NCBI GenBank assembly: GCA_937877545.1
Contig: CALFJE010000099.1
Location: forward strand, 1 to 21,546
Reading direction: 5' to 3'
Length of the DNA: 21,546 bases
Source of the DNA: an uncultured Selenomonadales bacterium
GTDB lineage: Bacteria > Bacillota > Negativicutes > Selenomonadales > Selenomonadaceae
Shown: positions 1 through 6,230 of the stretch, piece by piece
Layout: the number at the start of each line of letters is the position of its first letter
Numbering within the stretch: the first letter of the stretch is position 1
Notes under the pieces: generated by a model
What the model was told of the DNA's origin: nothing
The model's input: only the letters and a program-made list of their open reading frames with translations
The model's database searches: none
Position numbers and translations under genes: made by a program

Positions 1-52
1 GCGATCTTGTTGATGCTGAACCGCATAGCTGTCCTGTTGCAGCGTATGCTCT

Positions 53-181
53 TCATCTTCTGGTTCTTGCCTTTCCCCACGGAACCCTTCCGTGGAAACT
101 CGTACAGACGGAACGTCCCGCTCCGTCTGTTATGCCCTCGTAAATGCCCAGGGCGGTGAAATCTGTGCTTAGTCCTGCCAT
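53..181 (-). CDS. Possible small ORF (42 aa), doubtful
   Basis: A 42-codon ATG reading frame begins inside the stop codon of the proline-rich gene (TGATG overlap), an arrangement often seen with translational coupling. Its first half looks protein-like (MAGLSTDFTALGIYEGITDG). Its second half is read through two perfect hairpins and ends in a basic tail. No good Shine-Dalgarno lies at a normal distance; a GGGGAG is about 13 nt upstream. It resembles no family I recognise. It may be a chance frame or the start of a gene interrupted by the hairpin element. Confidence 0.2.
   Translation of the reverse strand: MAGLSTDFTALGIYEGITDGAGRSVCTSFHGRVPWGKARTRR
77..129. repeat. Two adjacent perfect hairpins (REP-like element)
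   Basis: Positions 77-95 form an 8-bp perfect stem, CCACGGAA with TTCCGTGG, around a 3-nt loop. Positions 105-129 form a second 8-bp perfect stem, CAGACGGA with TCCGTCTG, around a 9-nt loop. Neither is followed by a T-run on either strand, so they do not look like intrinsic terminators. Two neighbouring inverted repeats downstream of an operon resemble REP/BIME-type intergenic elements, but one copy cannot show this. The rest of positions 1-180 holds nothing else I can support. Confidence 0.6.
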
Positions 182-519
182 CAGAACGGCATGTCTCCCC
201 ATCCGTTGTCGTCCTCGGCGGGCGGAGGTGGCGGCTCTTCGACGGGCGGAGGCGTCTCAAGCGGCGCAGGTTCCTCAACGGGCGGAGGCGTTTCAATGGG
301 CGGCGGAGGTTCCTCAATCGGTGGCGGCGTCTCAATGGGCGCGGAGGGTTCTTCCGCCGGCAAGTCGCGTATCGGGGCGGGTTTCGGTTTTGGCGCGGGA
401 GCCTCCTCCTCGAATTCGCCGCCGAATACCACGATGTCATCATCAGCCCTAACTTGCGGCGTGCCCGTCAGCAACGCGAGAACTGCCGCCCCCGCTATCA
501 ATTTTTTTCTCACGTTCAT
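181..519 (-). CDS. Exported proline-rich repeat protein (112 aa)
   Basis: The N-terminus is a typical Sec signal peptide: MNVRKK, a hydrophobic stretch AGAAVLALLTG, and a likely cleavage after VRA near residue 25. The mature part is acidic and then extremely proline-rich, with about four variants of a P(I/V)E(T/E)PPP motif between residues 60 and 98. It ends in an acidic tail, DDNGWGDMPF. No enzyme domain is visible. Such extended Pro-Glu stretches can span the periplasm or cell wall, as in TonB-like proteins, but no TonB C-terminal domain is present. The ATG overlaps the rsmG stop in an ATGA tetranucleotide, so it is probably co-transcribed and translationally coupled with rsmG. The glycine-rich plus-strand frame over the same bases is a shadow. 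Export is well supported; function is unknown. Confidence 0.75.
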   Translation of the reverse strand: MNVRKKLIAGAAVLALLTGTPQVRADDDIVVFGGEFEEEAPAPKPKPAPIRDLPAEEPSAPIETPPPIEEPPPPIETPPPVEEPAPLETPPPVEEPPPPPAEDDNGWGDMPF

Positions 520-1217
520 TCCCCTAACTTAACAGTCCTAATCTGATTTTCACGGCGCGGAAACTTGTTGGGCGTGGATTTAATCTTGTCGACGTAGAGC
601 ACAGCCCGCGAATCGTCCAAATCGGGCAATGTGACCTCGCGAACGATAACCTTGCCGCCGCCCAAGATTTTAATCGTCGCCCGTGCCTCGTCCAATTCCT
701 CACGATAAGCCTTGCCCTTGAGCGCGATGAATTTTCCGCCGACCCTTACGAACGGCAAGCAGTATTCCGCCAAGACGTTCAACCTTGCCACGGCTCGTGC
801 GGTTACCGCGTCGAATTGTTCACGGAAGGCTTTTTGCTTAGCCAAGTCCTCGGCTCGCCCGTGAATCACTTCCACGCCGTCAAGTTCCAAAGCTACCACG
901 ACGCGCCTTAGAAATTCCACGCGTTTATTGAGCGAATCAATCAGCGTGAATCGGATTTGCGGGCGGAAGATTTTCAGCGGTATGGCTGGAAAGCCCGCGC
1001 CCGTGCCGATGTCGGCAATGTGTCTTACGTCGGCGAGGAGTGATTCGTCCCACGCGCTCAGCGAATCGATTATGTGTTTTACCGCGAAGTCCTGCGGCTC
1101 GGTCAGCGTCGTCAAATTCATTACGCGATTTTGTTCGACGACCAGCCGATAAAATTTTTCGCAAAGTTCAATCTGCGCGGAGCCAAGTCCGAAGGTTGCC
1201 AAAGGCTCGCGAAACAT
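516..1217 (-). CDS. rsmG: 16S rRNA (guanine-527-N7)-methyltransferase RsmG (GidB)
   Basis: RsmG is a SAM-dependent methyltransferase that makes m7G527 (E. coli numbering) in the 530 loop of 16S rRNA; loss is known to give low-level streptomycin resistance. The 233-residue length is normal for the family. Visible signatures are NLT (34-36), HIIDSL (48-53), the SAM-binding loop DIGTGAGFPAIPL (69-81), DSLNKR (94-99), the RAVA segment near 141 and a C-terminal PRR (220-222). The ATG at 1217 has GGAG 9 nt upstream. The gene follows mnmG, the usual order in Firmicutes and many other bacteria, but a terminator and a separate promoter lie between them. The proline-rich gene overlaps its 3' end by 4 bp. 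Confidence 0.96.
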   Translation of the reverse strand: MFREPLATFGLGSAQIELCEKFYRLVVEQNRVMNLTTLTEPQDFAVKHIIDSLSAWDESLLADVRHIADIGTGAGFPAIPLKIFRPQIRFTLIDSLNKRVEFLRRVVVALELDGVEVIHGRAEDLAKQKAFREQFDAVTARAVARLNVLAEYCLPFVRVGGKFIALKGKAYREELDEARATIKILGGGKVIVREVTLPDLDDSRAVLYVDKIKSTPNKFPRRENQIRTVKLGE

Positions 1218-1236
1218 TCAAATCATCTCCGCGAAT

Positions 1237-1265
1237 ATTTTAGCCGCCGCGCAGGAAGTTTGCAA
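1237..1265 (-). promoter_or_regulatory. Candidate sigma-70-type promoter of rsmG
   Basis: On the minus strand TTGCAA (1260-1265) is followed after exactly 17 bp by TAAAAT (1237-1242). It sits just downstream of the mnmG terminator. The predicted start near 1230 would leave a leader of only about 13 nt that barely includes the GGAG ribosome binding site, so the true start may differ. Confidence 0.5.
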
Positions 1266-1297
1266 GCAAAAAGCAACGTGACATTGCCGCGTTGCTT
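1266..1297 (-). terminator. Intrinsic terminator after mnmG
   Basis: Read on the minus strand just after the mnmG stop, AAGCAACG pairs perfectly with CGTTGCTT (8 bp, 11-nt loop) and runs into a T-run (1268-1272). This is a normal rho-independent terminator and partly or fully separates mnmG from rsmG transcription. Confidence 0.75.
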
Positions 1298-1301
1298 AAA
1301 T

Positions 1302-3167
1302 TTAATTGCGAAACGTTTCAAGCCATACAAGCAAGACCGAAATATCGGCGGGCGATACTCCCGAAATTCGCGCCGCCTGCCCTATCGAACGCGGACGCAC
1401 CTCGGAAAGCTTTTCCCGCGCCTCGACACGTAAATTTGTCATGGCGTAATAGTCGACGCCGGCGGGTATCAGCTTATCCTCCAATCGGTCAAGCTTGGCG
1501 GCAAGCTCCGATTGTTTGGCGATATAGCCCTCGTAGAAAATGGCGATTTCAACCTGCGCGGCGGCGTCAGCCGATATGTCGGGCAAGTCGAACGCGGCGC
1601 GAAGTTGCTCATACGTGACGCCGGGACGCCTCAACAGCTCGGCAAGCGGCATTGCGTTATGAATTTCGCTTAATCCCAACGCCGCAAGCTTTTGATTGAC
1701 CTCAACGCTCGGCGTCAGCTTTATCTCGTTGAGCCGTGCCGTCGCCGAATCAATCTCCGCCCGCTTGGTTTCAAAGAGTTGTCGACGTTCGGGCGTGGCA
1801 AGCCCTATCCTTATGGCGTGCGGCGTCAATCGCAAGTCGGCGTTGTCCTGCCTCAGCAACAGCCGATATTCCGCCCGCGAAGTCATCATGCGATACGGCT
1901 CGTTGGTGCCCTTCGTTACCAGGTCGTCAATCAGCACGCCGATATACGCCTCCGAACGCTTTAGTATCAGCGGCTCGTTGCCCTTGACGTAAGCCGCCGC
2001 GTTTATCCCCGCGATTAGTCCTTGCGCCGCCGCCTCCTCGTAGCCGCTCGTGCCGTTCGATTGTCCCGCCGAAAAGAAGCCCGCTACAGATTTGAACTCC
2101 AGCGTCGGTTTGAGCTGCAACGGGTCTAAGCAGTCGTATTCTATCGCGTAGCCCGCCCGCATTATCTTGGCGCGTTCAAGCCCCGGTATCGTGTGCAGGA
2201 ACTCGATTTGCACGTCCATGGGCATTGAGGTCGACATGCCTTGCACGTAATACTCCTGCGTATCCAAACCTTCCGGCTCCAGAAAAAGTTGGTGCCGCTC
2301 CTTATCGGGGAAGCGGATAATTTTTGATTCAATCGACGGGCAGTAGCGCGGACCGATACCTTCGATAATGCCGTTCGCCATGGGAGCGCGGTGCAGATTT
2401 TTCCTAAGTATCTCGTGGGTGCGCTCGTTGGTGTAAGTCAGCCAACAGTTGACGCGATTGGTCGGCGGCGTCTTCGTCAGGAAGGAAAAATTTTGCGGAG
2501 GCTCGTCGCCGCTTTGAAGCTCCATTTTGTCGAAGTCCAAAGTTCTTGCGTCGACGCGGGCGGGCGTGCCGGTCTTGAAGCGCATGAGCTTGACGCCGAG
2601 GTTCCTAAGGTTATCGGAGAGCTTAAGCGCGGCGCGTTGCCCGTTGGGTCCGCCGTCGAAGATACTTTCGCCGATGATGATTCGCCCGCTAAGGTAGGTG
2701 CCGCTTGCCAAGATAACCGCGTCCGCCAAAAAAGTTTCGCCCGTCTCCGCGCAGAGTCCGACGACTTTACCGCCCTCGACGAGGATATTTTCAATCAGCA
2801 ACTGCTTGAGGTCTAAACCGTCGACGTTTTCGCAAGTGCGTTTCATGGCGGCTTGATAGATTTTCTTGTCGGCTTGAGCACGGAGGGCGCGGACGGCGAA
2901 GCCCTTGCCGGTGTTGAGCGTGCGGAACTGGATACAGGTTTGGTCGGCGGCGATACCCATTTGCCCGCCGAGGGCGTCCAGTTCGCGGACGAGGTGACCT
3001 TTAGCCGGACCGCCTATCGACGGGTTGCAAGGCATCATCGCCAAATTTTCCAGCGACAGCGTTGTCAGCAACGTCTTGCAACCCAGCCGCGCCGAGGCAA
3101 GAGCCGCCTCTATGCCCGCGTGCCCCGCCCCGATTACTATCACGTCGTACTTGTCAGCTGTGAACAA
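1302..3167 (-). CDS. mnmG: tRNA uridine-5-carboxymethylaminomethyl synthesis enzyme MnmG (GidA)
   Basis: MnmG is the FAD-dependent partner of the GTPase MnmE. Together they add the carboxymethylaminomethyl (or aminomethyl) group to wobble U34 of certain tRNAs. The 621-residue protein has the FAD-binding Rossmann loop GAGHAG (13-18), the conserved CNPSIGGPAKGHLVRE segment (47-62) and the second MnmG signature GIGPRYCPSIESK (270-282); the length is normal. The start is a TTG at 3167-3165, not ATG, chosen because a full AGGAGG lies 7 nt upstream and the encoded FTADKYDVIVIG is the expected N-terminus. In many genomes mnmE sits just upstream; here a divergent methyltransferase gene does instead, so mnmG heads its own transcript. 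Confidence 0.97.
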   Translation of the reverse strand: MFTADKYDVIVIGAGHAGIEAALASARLGCKTLLTTLSLENLAMMPCNPSIGGPAKGHLVRELDALGGQMGIAADQTCIQFRTLNTGKGFAVRALRAQADKKIYQAAMKRTCENVDGLDLKQLLIENILVEGGKVVGLCAETGETFLADAVILASGTYLSGRIIIGESIFDGGPNGQRAALKLSDNLRNLGVKLMRFKTGTPARVDARTLDFDKMELQSGDEPPQNFSFLTKTPPTNRVNCWLTYTNERTHEILRKNLHRAPMANGIIEGIGPRYCPSIESKIIRFPDKERHQLFLEPEGLDTQEYYVQGMSTSMPMDVQIEFLHTIPGLERAKIMRAGYAIEYDCLDPLQLKPTLEFKSVAGFFSAGQSNGTSGYEEAAAQGLIAGINAAAYVKGNEPLILKRSEAYIGVLIDDLVTKGTNEPYRMMTSRAEYRLLLRQDNADLRLTPHAIRIGLATPERRQLFETKRAEIDSATARLNEIKLTPSVEVNQKLAALGLSEIHNAMPLAELLRRPGVTYEQLRAAFDLPDISADAAAQVEIAIFYEGYIAKQSELAAKLDRLEDKLIPAGVDYYAMTNLRVEAREKLSEVRPRSIGQAARISGVSPADISVLLVWLETFRN

Positions 3168-3171
3168 ATTC

Positions 3172-3200
3172 TTTCCTCCTCAAAATTTTAATGGTACAAT
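3172..3200 (+). promoter_or_regulatory. Weak candidate promoter of the methyltransferase gene
   Basis: TACAAT at 3195-3200 matches the -10 consensus at five of six bases. The hexamer 17 bp upstream (TTTCCT, 3172-3177) is a poor -35. The element overlaps the mnmG ribosome binding site on the other strand, so the two divergent genes share a very short control region. Confidence 0.35.
3175..3180 (-). promoter_or_regulatory. AGGAGG ribosome binding site that fixes the mnmG TTG start
   Basis: A perfect AGGAGG on the minus strand is separated by 7 nt from the TTG at 3167. No ATG or GTG lies at a comparable distance, so the rare start codon is well supported. Confidence 0.85.
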
Positions 3201-3228
3201 CGGCAAAAATTTTATGCGGGGTGCGAAA

Positions 3229-4176
3229 ATGGCTTACGATTTGATAAACGCCGATTGCTTTGATTGGCTGACTCAATGCGACGCGAACAGCATAACCGCC
3301 ATAGTCACCGATCCGCCTTACGCCGTCAAAGAATACAGCGAAACGGAGCTTGAAAAGCAACGTTCCGGCAAGGGCGGCGTTTGGCGAATTCCTCCCGCGT
3401 TCGACGGACATAAACGGCAACCGTTACCGCGCTTCTCCGTCATAAACGACGACCCCAAAGCGCGACGGGACGTTTACGAATTCTTTACGGCGTGGGCGAT
3501 GTTGGCGTTGCGCGTGTTGGTGCCGGGCGGTCACGTGTTCATAGCGTCGACGCCGTTGTTGTCGGACGTATTGAGCTTGGCAATGCGCACGGGCGGCTTT
3601 GAGCGGCGCGGCGAGATAATCAGGACGGTATCGACCTTGCGCGGCGGCGACCGCCCTAAGGGTGCCGAAGACGAATTTGCCGAGACTTCCGTTATCCCCA
3701 AGGGCATGTGGGAACCGTGGGGGCTTTACCGTAAGCCGCTGTCCGAAAAGACCGTTGCCGAGAATTTAAGACGTTGGAACGCGGGCGCACTCCGTCGTGA
3801 AGATAAAGATACTCCGTTCGGCGATTTGATTCAAAGCGTCAAGACGCCGCAGATTGAACGCGACATTGCTCCGCACCCCAGCTTGAAGCCGCAAAATTTC
3901 TTGCGGAAGATAGTTTACGCCGCGTTGCCGACGGGCAAGGGAATTATCCTCGACACGTTCAGCGGCAGCGGCTCGACCTGCGCGGCGGCCGTTCATTTCG
4001 GTTACGACTGCATTGGCGTCGAGCGCGACGAGCAATTTTATAACATGAGCAAAGTTGCTGTGCCGAAGTTGGCGGCTCTGTATCCGAGCTTGTTCACTCA
4101 AACGGCGAATGCGGAGGTATCGGCAACACGTCGGAAAGTTTCTCACGCGCCCGTTTCATCTGAGCCGTTATTTTAA
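3229..4176 (+). CDS. DNA adenine-N6 or cytosine-N4 methyltransferase, beta class (315 aa)
   Basis: A SAM-dependent DNA methyltransferase of the N4/N6 family. The catalytic motif IV TDPPYAV lies near the N-terminus (27-33) and the SAM-binding motif I DTFSGSGST near the C-terminus (242-250), which is the beta-class order. HPSLKPQ precedes motif I, as is common in this family. DPPY fits N6-adenine methylation best but does not exclude N4-cytosine. The frame is open back to 3025, antisense to mnmG. ATG 3229 is preferred because GGGG (3218-3221) precedes it and MAYDLINAD is a typical family start; ATG 3214 is the alternative. Its 3' end overlaps by 83 bp, tail to tail, a truncated restriction-endonuclease frame. 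I infer a type II restriction-modification methylase that is now effectively an orphan. The last 25 or so residues look unconserved. Confidence 0.9.
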   Translation: MAYDLINADCFDWLTQCDANSITAIVTDPPYAVKEYSETELEKQRSGKGGVWRIPPAFDGHKRQPLPRFSVINDDPKARRDVYEFFTAWAMLALRVLVPGGHVFIASTPLLSDVLSLAMRTGGFERRGEIIRTVSTLRGGDRPKGAEDEFAETSVIPKGMWEPWGLYRKPLSEKTVAENLRRWNAGALRREDKDTPFGDLIQSVKTPQIERDIAPHPSLKPQNFLRKIVYAALPTGKGIILDTFSGSGSTCAAAVHFGYDCIGVERDEQFYNMSKVAVPKLAALYPSLFTQTANAEVSATRRKVSHAPVSSEPLF

Positions 4177-4444
4177 TCGCGTCGAAGTTTAAATACGCCG
4201 TGCCGTCGCGCAACTTAGCGGTGCCGATACTGTTCGTTACGTAAGTCTCCGTGCGTTGTTCTCTATTGTCAAAAATCTGATAGCAAATGACGATATGCCA
4301 GCCGCTGTGCCCGTTATGCCCTTCGCCGCCTTTGAAGGGCTTTTTTGTCGCCTTAATCTCTAAACCCGTCGATTTAGATTCGTGTAGGAGGTCGGGATAA
4401 GCTCGCTCGTTATTTCGCGAATCAGCTTGAAAAGCTCTTGCGCC
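4094..4444 (-). pseudogene. C-terminal fragment of a PD-(D/E)XK restriction endonuclease, start lost
   Basis: After the cupin stop codon (4445-4447) the same frame stays open for 116 codons with no start codon at its head. The translation looks like real protein. It contains AYPDLLHESKSTGLEIKATK, that is PD, ten residues, then EIK: the catalytic PD-(D/E)XK pattern of type II restriction enzymes. GHSGWHIVICYQIF follows, a plausible core strand after the active site. It ends SPFE at 4096, inside the 3' end of the methyltransferase gene on the other strand; tail-to-tail R and M genes are common. Everything upstream of the active site appears to have been lost where the cupin gene now sits. It has no ribosome binding site and is most likely a dead remnant. 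The specificity and exact family cannot be told from the fragment. Confidence 0.7.
4318..4346 (+). terminator. Intrinsic terminator downstream of the methyltransferase
   Basis: GCCCTTC (4318-4324) pairs perfectly with GAAGGGC (4334-4340) around a 9-nt loop and is followed by TTTTTT (4341-4346). It lies about 140 bp past the methyltransferase stop, within the endonuclease remnant on the opposite strand, and would end the plus-strand transcript. Confidence 0.65.
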
Positions 4445-4852
4445 TCACTTGAGCTTGAAATACTGCTCGTCGTCGACGGGCTCCAGCCATTCGTTGGAGG
4501 AGTCTTCGGCAGGGATTTCAACTGCCAAATGCGAAAACCAACTGTCAGCCGCCGCGCCGTGCCAATGCTTGACTTCGGGGGCAATGTTCACCACGTCGCC
4601 GGGCTTTAGGGCTTGCGGAGCCTTGCCCCATTCCTGATACCAGCCGCGCCCGCCCGTCACCAGCAGGATTTGCCCGCCCTTATGGTGCACGTGCCAATTA
4701 TTGCGGCAACCGGGCGAAAACGTCACGTTGTGAATCGCGCCGCCCGTTTTGGTAAGCGGATTCAGATACGCCTGCCCGATGAAATACTTGCTGAACTGTT
4801 CGGGCAAAGGCTTGCCGACCTCGAACACGCTCGGATTTTGAATTTCTGCCAT
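4445..4852 (-). CDS. Small single-domain cupin protein (135 aa)
   Basis: A conserved beta-barrel cupin. The first motif is HVHHKGGQILLVTGGRGWYQ (about 55-74), with two histidines and a glutamine as likely metal ligands. The second motif is LKPGDVVNIAPEVKHWHGA (about 83-101), with further histidines. Proteins of this kind are often annotated as cupin, carboxymuconolactone-decarboxylase-associated or quercetinase-like; the substrate cannot be read from sequence. The longest frame starts with a GTG at 4861, but AAGGAG touches that codon. The ATG at 4852 lies 8 nt after AAGGAG and is the better start. The gene sits 21 bp after a small gene on the same strand, probably in one operon. Its stop is directly followed, in frame, by the endonuclease remnant. 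Confidence 0.88.
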   Translation of the reverse strand: MAEIQNPSVFEVGKPLPEQFSKYFIGQAYLNPLTKTGGAIHNVTFSPGCRNNWHVHHKGGQILLVTGGRGWYQEWGKAPQALKPGDVVNIAPEVKHWHGAAADSWFSHLAVEIPAEDSSNEWLEPVDDEQYFKLK

Positions 4853-4873
4853 GTCTGTCACTCCTTGGAATTT

Positions 4874-5155
4874 TTACAACTTAATACAAGAATCAAAGCC
4901 GTTAATGACTTTGTGTTTCACGCGCCCGCCGTTCTCCGCAATGAAATCTTCAACGAGCATTTTTTGCGGCACGCCGTCCTTTTTAACCGTTATGACCTTA
5001 TCGCCGCCCGCGTTCAAGCTCACGGGATAAAGGGCGATAGTCTCCACCACGACGCCGTTTTTCTTGATTAAGAGAAATTCGTCGCCGTTCTCGTCCGTAA
5101 CCTTGACGTGTTCGACGCGGTCTTTGGAACGATTCATTTTCCTTCTGATTGACAT
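4874..5155 (-). CDS. Small protein of unknown function (93 aa), paralogue of the neighbouring HNH-like gene
   Basis: The start ATG at 5155 is supported by AAAGGAG about 9 nt upstream; the frame is open 17 codons further but without a ribosome site. The protein begins MSIRRKMNRS and has two stretches alternating strand-forming and charged residues, including GDKVITVKKDGVPQKMLVED (51-70). That stretch aligns by eye with GNLVVTLEKDGTYKTFPVAY in the upstream gene, and both proteins begin MSIRRKM. It lacks the HNH-like C-terminal block of that paralogue and ends in a different tail. No known domain is recognised. It probably belongs to one transcript with the HNH-like gene (26 bp upstream) and the cupin gene (21 bp downstream). 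Confidence 0.7.
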   Translation of the reverse strand: MSIRRKMNRSKDRVEHVKVTDENGDEFLLIKKNGVVVETIALYPVSLNAGGDKVITVKKDGVPQKMLVEDFIAENGGRVKHKVINGFDSCIKL

Positions 5156-5181
5156 GGAAATTTCTCCTTTCGTATCGAGCC

Positions 5182-5427
5182 TCACTCTTCCTTCACGTCC
5201 GACCATTCGAGATTATCGGCGTGATTATTGAACTTGTTGCCGTCTTTGTGGCGCACGTAGGGCTTATTATCGGGATTTGGCACGAAAGCTTGAGCCGTGA
5301 GGTACGCAACGGGGAAGGTTTTATAGGTGCCGTCCTTTTCCAATGTAACGACCAAATTGCCGCGCTCGTCTAACTGCGGTAAAAGTATCTCTCCGTTGTG
5401 TCGACGCATTTTCCTTCTGATTGACAT
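5182..5427 (-). CDS. HNH-endonuclease-like small protein (81 aa), degenerate
   Basis: The C-terminal half carries the block typical of phage-type HNH homing endonucleases: AYLTAQAFVPNPDNKPYVRH followed by KDGNKFNNHADNLEW (about 42-76). The usual form is V(N/D)HxDGNKxNNxxxNLEW. Here the first motif residue is Arg (RH in place of NH) and no nuclease tail follows, so activity is doubtful and a DNA-binding or remnant role is possible. The ATG has AGGAGG 6 nt upstream. It starts 16 bp after the cbiE stop. The 5' ends of this gene and the next share an identical run of about 20 bases around the start codon, which points to duplication. Confidence 0.75.
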   Translation of the reverse strand: MSIRRKMRRHNGEILLPQLDERGNLVVTLEKDGTYKTFPVAYLTAQAFVPNPDNKPYVRHKDGNKFNNHADNLEWSDVKEE

Positions 5428-5443
5428 GAAAGCCCTCCTTTTG

Positions 5444-6064
5444 TCAGCGGACGATTAGGACGCAGTGCTTGACGGGTTCAATCTGCGCGGCGTCACTTAA
5501 CGTCGTTGTGAAAATATTTTCGTCGGGGTAGGAGAGGCGGGCGCAAATTGTGACTGTCGAATCTTCAGCCCAGCCGCACTCAAGCAGTATCGCCGATATG
5601 GTTGCGGAATTAAATTCGCCGTCCGTCAAAAGCCCAAGGACTTTATCCGCCGTGTATTGCAAGAGTTCCCGCGCAGGTTGCCGACCGTGGAAGCTTAACA
5701 GCGTGGCGTTATGCCAGGGCATTGCCAACCTTGCAAAGGCCAGTTGCATTGCGCTGATTGACGGAATGACTTCGAGCATTGACGGCGGGAAATTCTTCCT
5801 AAGCAGGTCTAGCAGGGAATAATAGCCGGGGTCGCCGCTTACCATTACCGTTACGTCGCCGATTGAAATTTTGTCGCGTATGAATTGGAGCGTAGCGTCG
5901 AGGTCGCCCGTTATCGCGCAGGTTGTCTGTTGAGTTGCGGCAAATTGAGCGAGGGCGCGTCTGCCGCCGACGAGGAATTGAGCCGAATGAATCCGTTTGA
6001 GGGCGGCGGGCGTAATGAAGTCCTCATTGCCCGGACCGATACCCGCCATGATTATTTTATGCAA
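5444..6064 (-). CDS. cbiE: Cobalt-precorrin-7 (C5)-methyltransferase CbiE
   Basis: A SAM-dependent tetrapyrrole methylase of the anaerobic cobalamin pathway that methylates C-5 of the corrin precursor. It normally acts with CbiT (C-15 methylation and decarboxylation); in some species the two are fused as CobL. The 206-residue length fits CbiE alone. Family features are MAGIGPGNEDFITPAAL at the N-terminus, VMVSGDPGYYSLL in the middle, and EVIPSISAMQLAFARL. The frame is open upstream to 6094, but a near-perfect GGAGGTGAT lies 8 nt before TTG 6064, which gives the expected short N-terminus. No other cobalamin gene is in the window, so the pathway genes must lie elsewhere or this copy is isolated. 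It sits after the giant gene's terminator and may need its own promoter, which I do not see clearly. Confidence 0.92.
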   Translation of the reverse strand: MHKIIMAGIGPGNEDFITPAALKRIHSAQFLVGGRRALAQFAATQQTTCAITGDLDATLQFIRDKISIGDVTVMVSGDPGYYSLLDLLRKNFPPSMLEVIPSISAMQLAFARLAMPWHNATLLSFHGRQPARELLQYTADKVLGLLTDGEFNSATISAILLECGWAEDSTVTICARLSYPDENIFTTTLSDAAQIEPVKHCVLIVR

Positions 6065-6130
6065 GCCTATCACCTCCGCCCGCCAATTCTGCAAGCCGCG
6101 CAGATTTTCCTGCCGTATTTTTTTACTCCC

Positions 6131-6153
6131 TAATTCCCAATTCCTAATTCCTA
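6131..6153. repeat. Short direct repeats of TAATTCC type
   Basis: TAATTCCCAATTCCTAATTCC is a run of three imperfect 7-bp repeats between cbiE and the giant gene's terminator. Similar AATTAGG/AATTCC strings are common in intergenic DNA of several bacteria. No function is evident. Confidence 0.5.
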
Positions 6154-6156
6154 AAC

Positions 6157-6185
6157 AAAAAGACAGCCCCGATTTCTCGGAGCTG
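6157..6185 (-). terminator. Intrinsic terminator of the giant repeat-protein gene
   Basis: On the minus strand, 46 bp after the giant gene's stop, CAGCTCCGA pairs with TCGGGGCTG (9 bp, one G-T pair) around a GAAA tetraloop. After a short gap the sequence runs into TTTTT (6157-6161). Confidence 0.8.
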
Positions 6186-6230
6186 CCTGAGAGGTCTTAC
6201 TTAATATCTGTGGCTTGAAGCCGATAGAGT

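Noticed and set aside
77..129. Terminators for the rsmG operon
   Set aside because: The stems are perfect but no T-run follows on either strand.
191..532. Glycine-rich plus-strand frame opposite the proline-rich gene
   Set aside because: GGG/GSS repeats are the antisense of Pro-Glu codons. The minus frame has a signal peptide and a start coupled to rsmG.
3025..3228. N-terminal extension of the methyltransferase to 3025
   Set aside because: The extension is antisense to mnmG and not protein-like. A ribosome binding site and a family-like N-terminus support the ATG at 3229.
4360..4584. 74-codon minus-strand frame between the cupin gene and the methyltransferase
   Set aside because: It is a shifted frame over the cupin 3' end and the endonuclease remnant. 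The other frame carries the PD-(D/E)XK motif and continues much further.
6065..6156. Cobalamin riboswitch in front of cbiE
   Set aside because: The 90 or so bases available are too short and I see no B12-box-like sequence.
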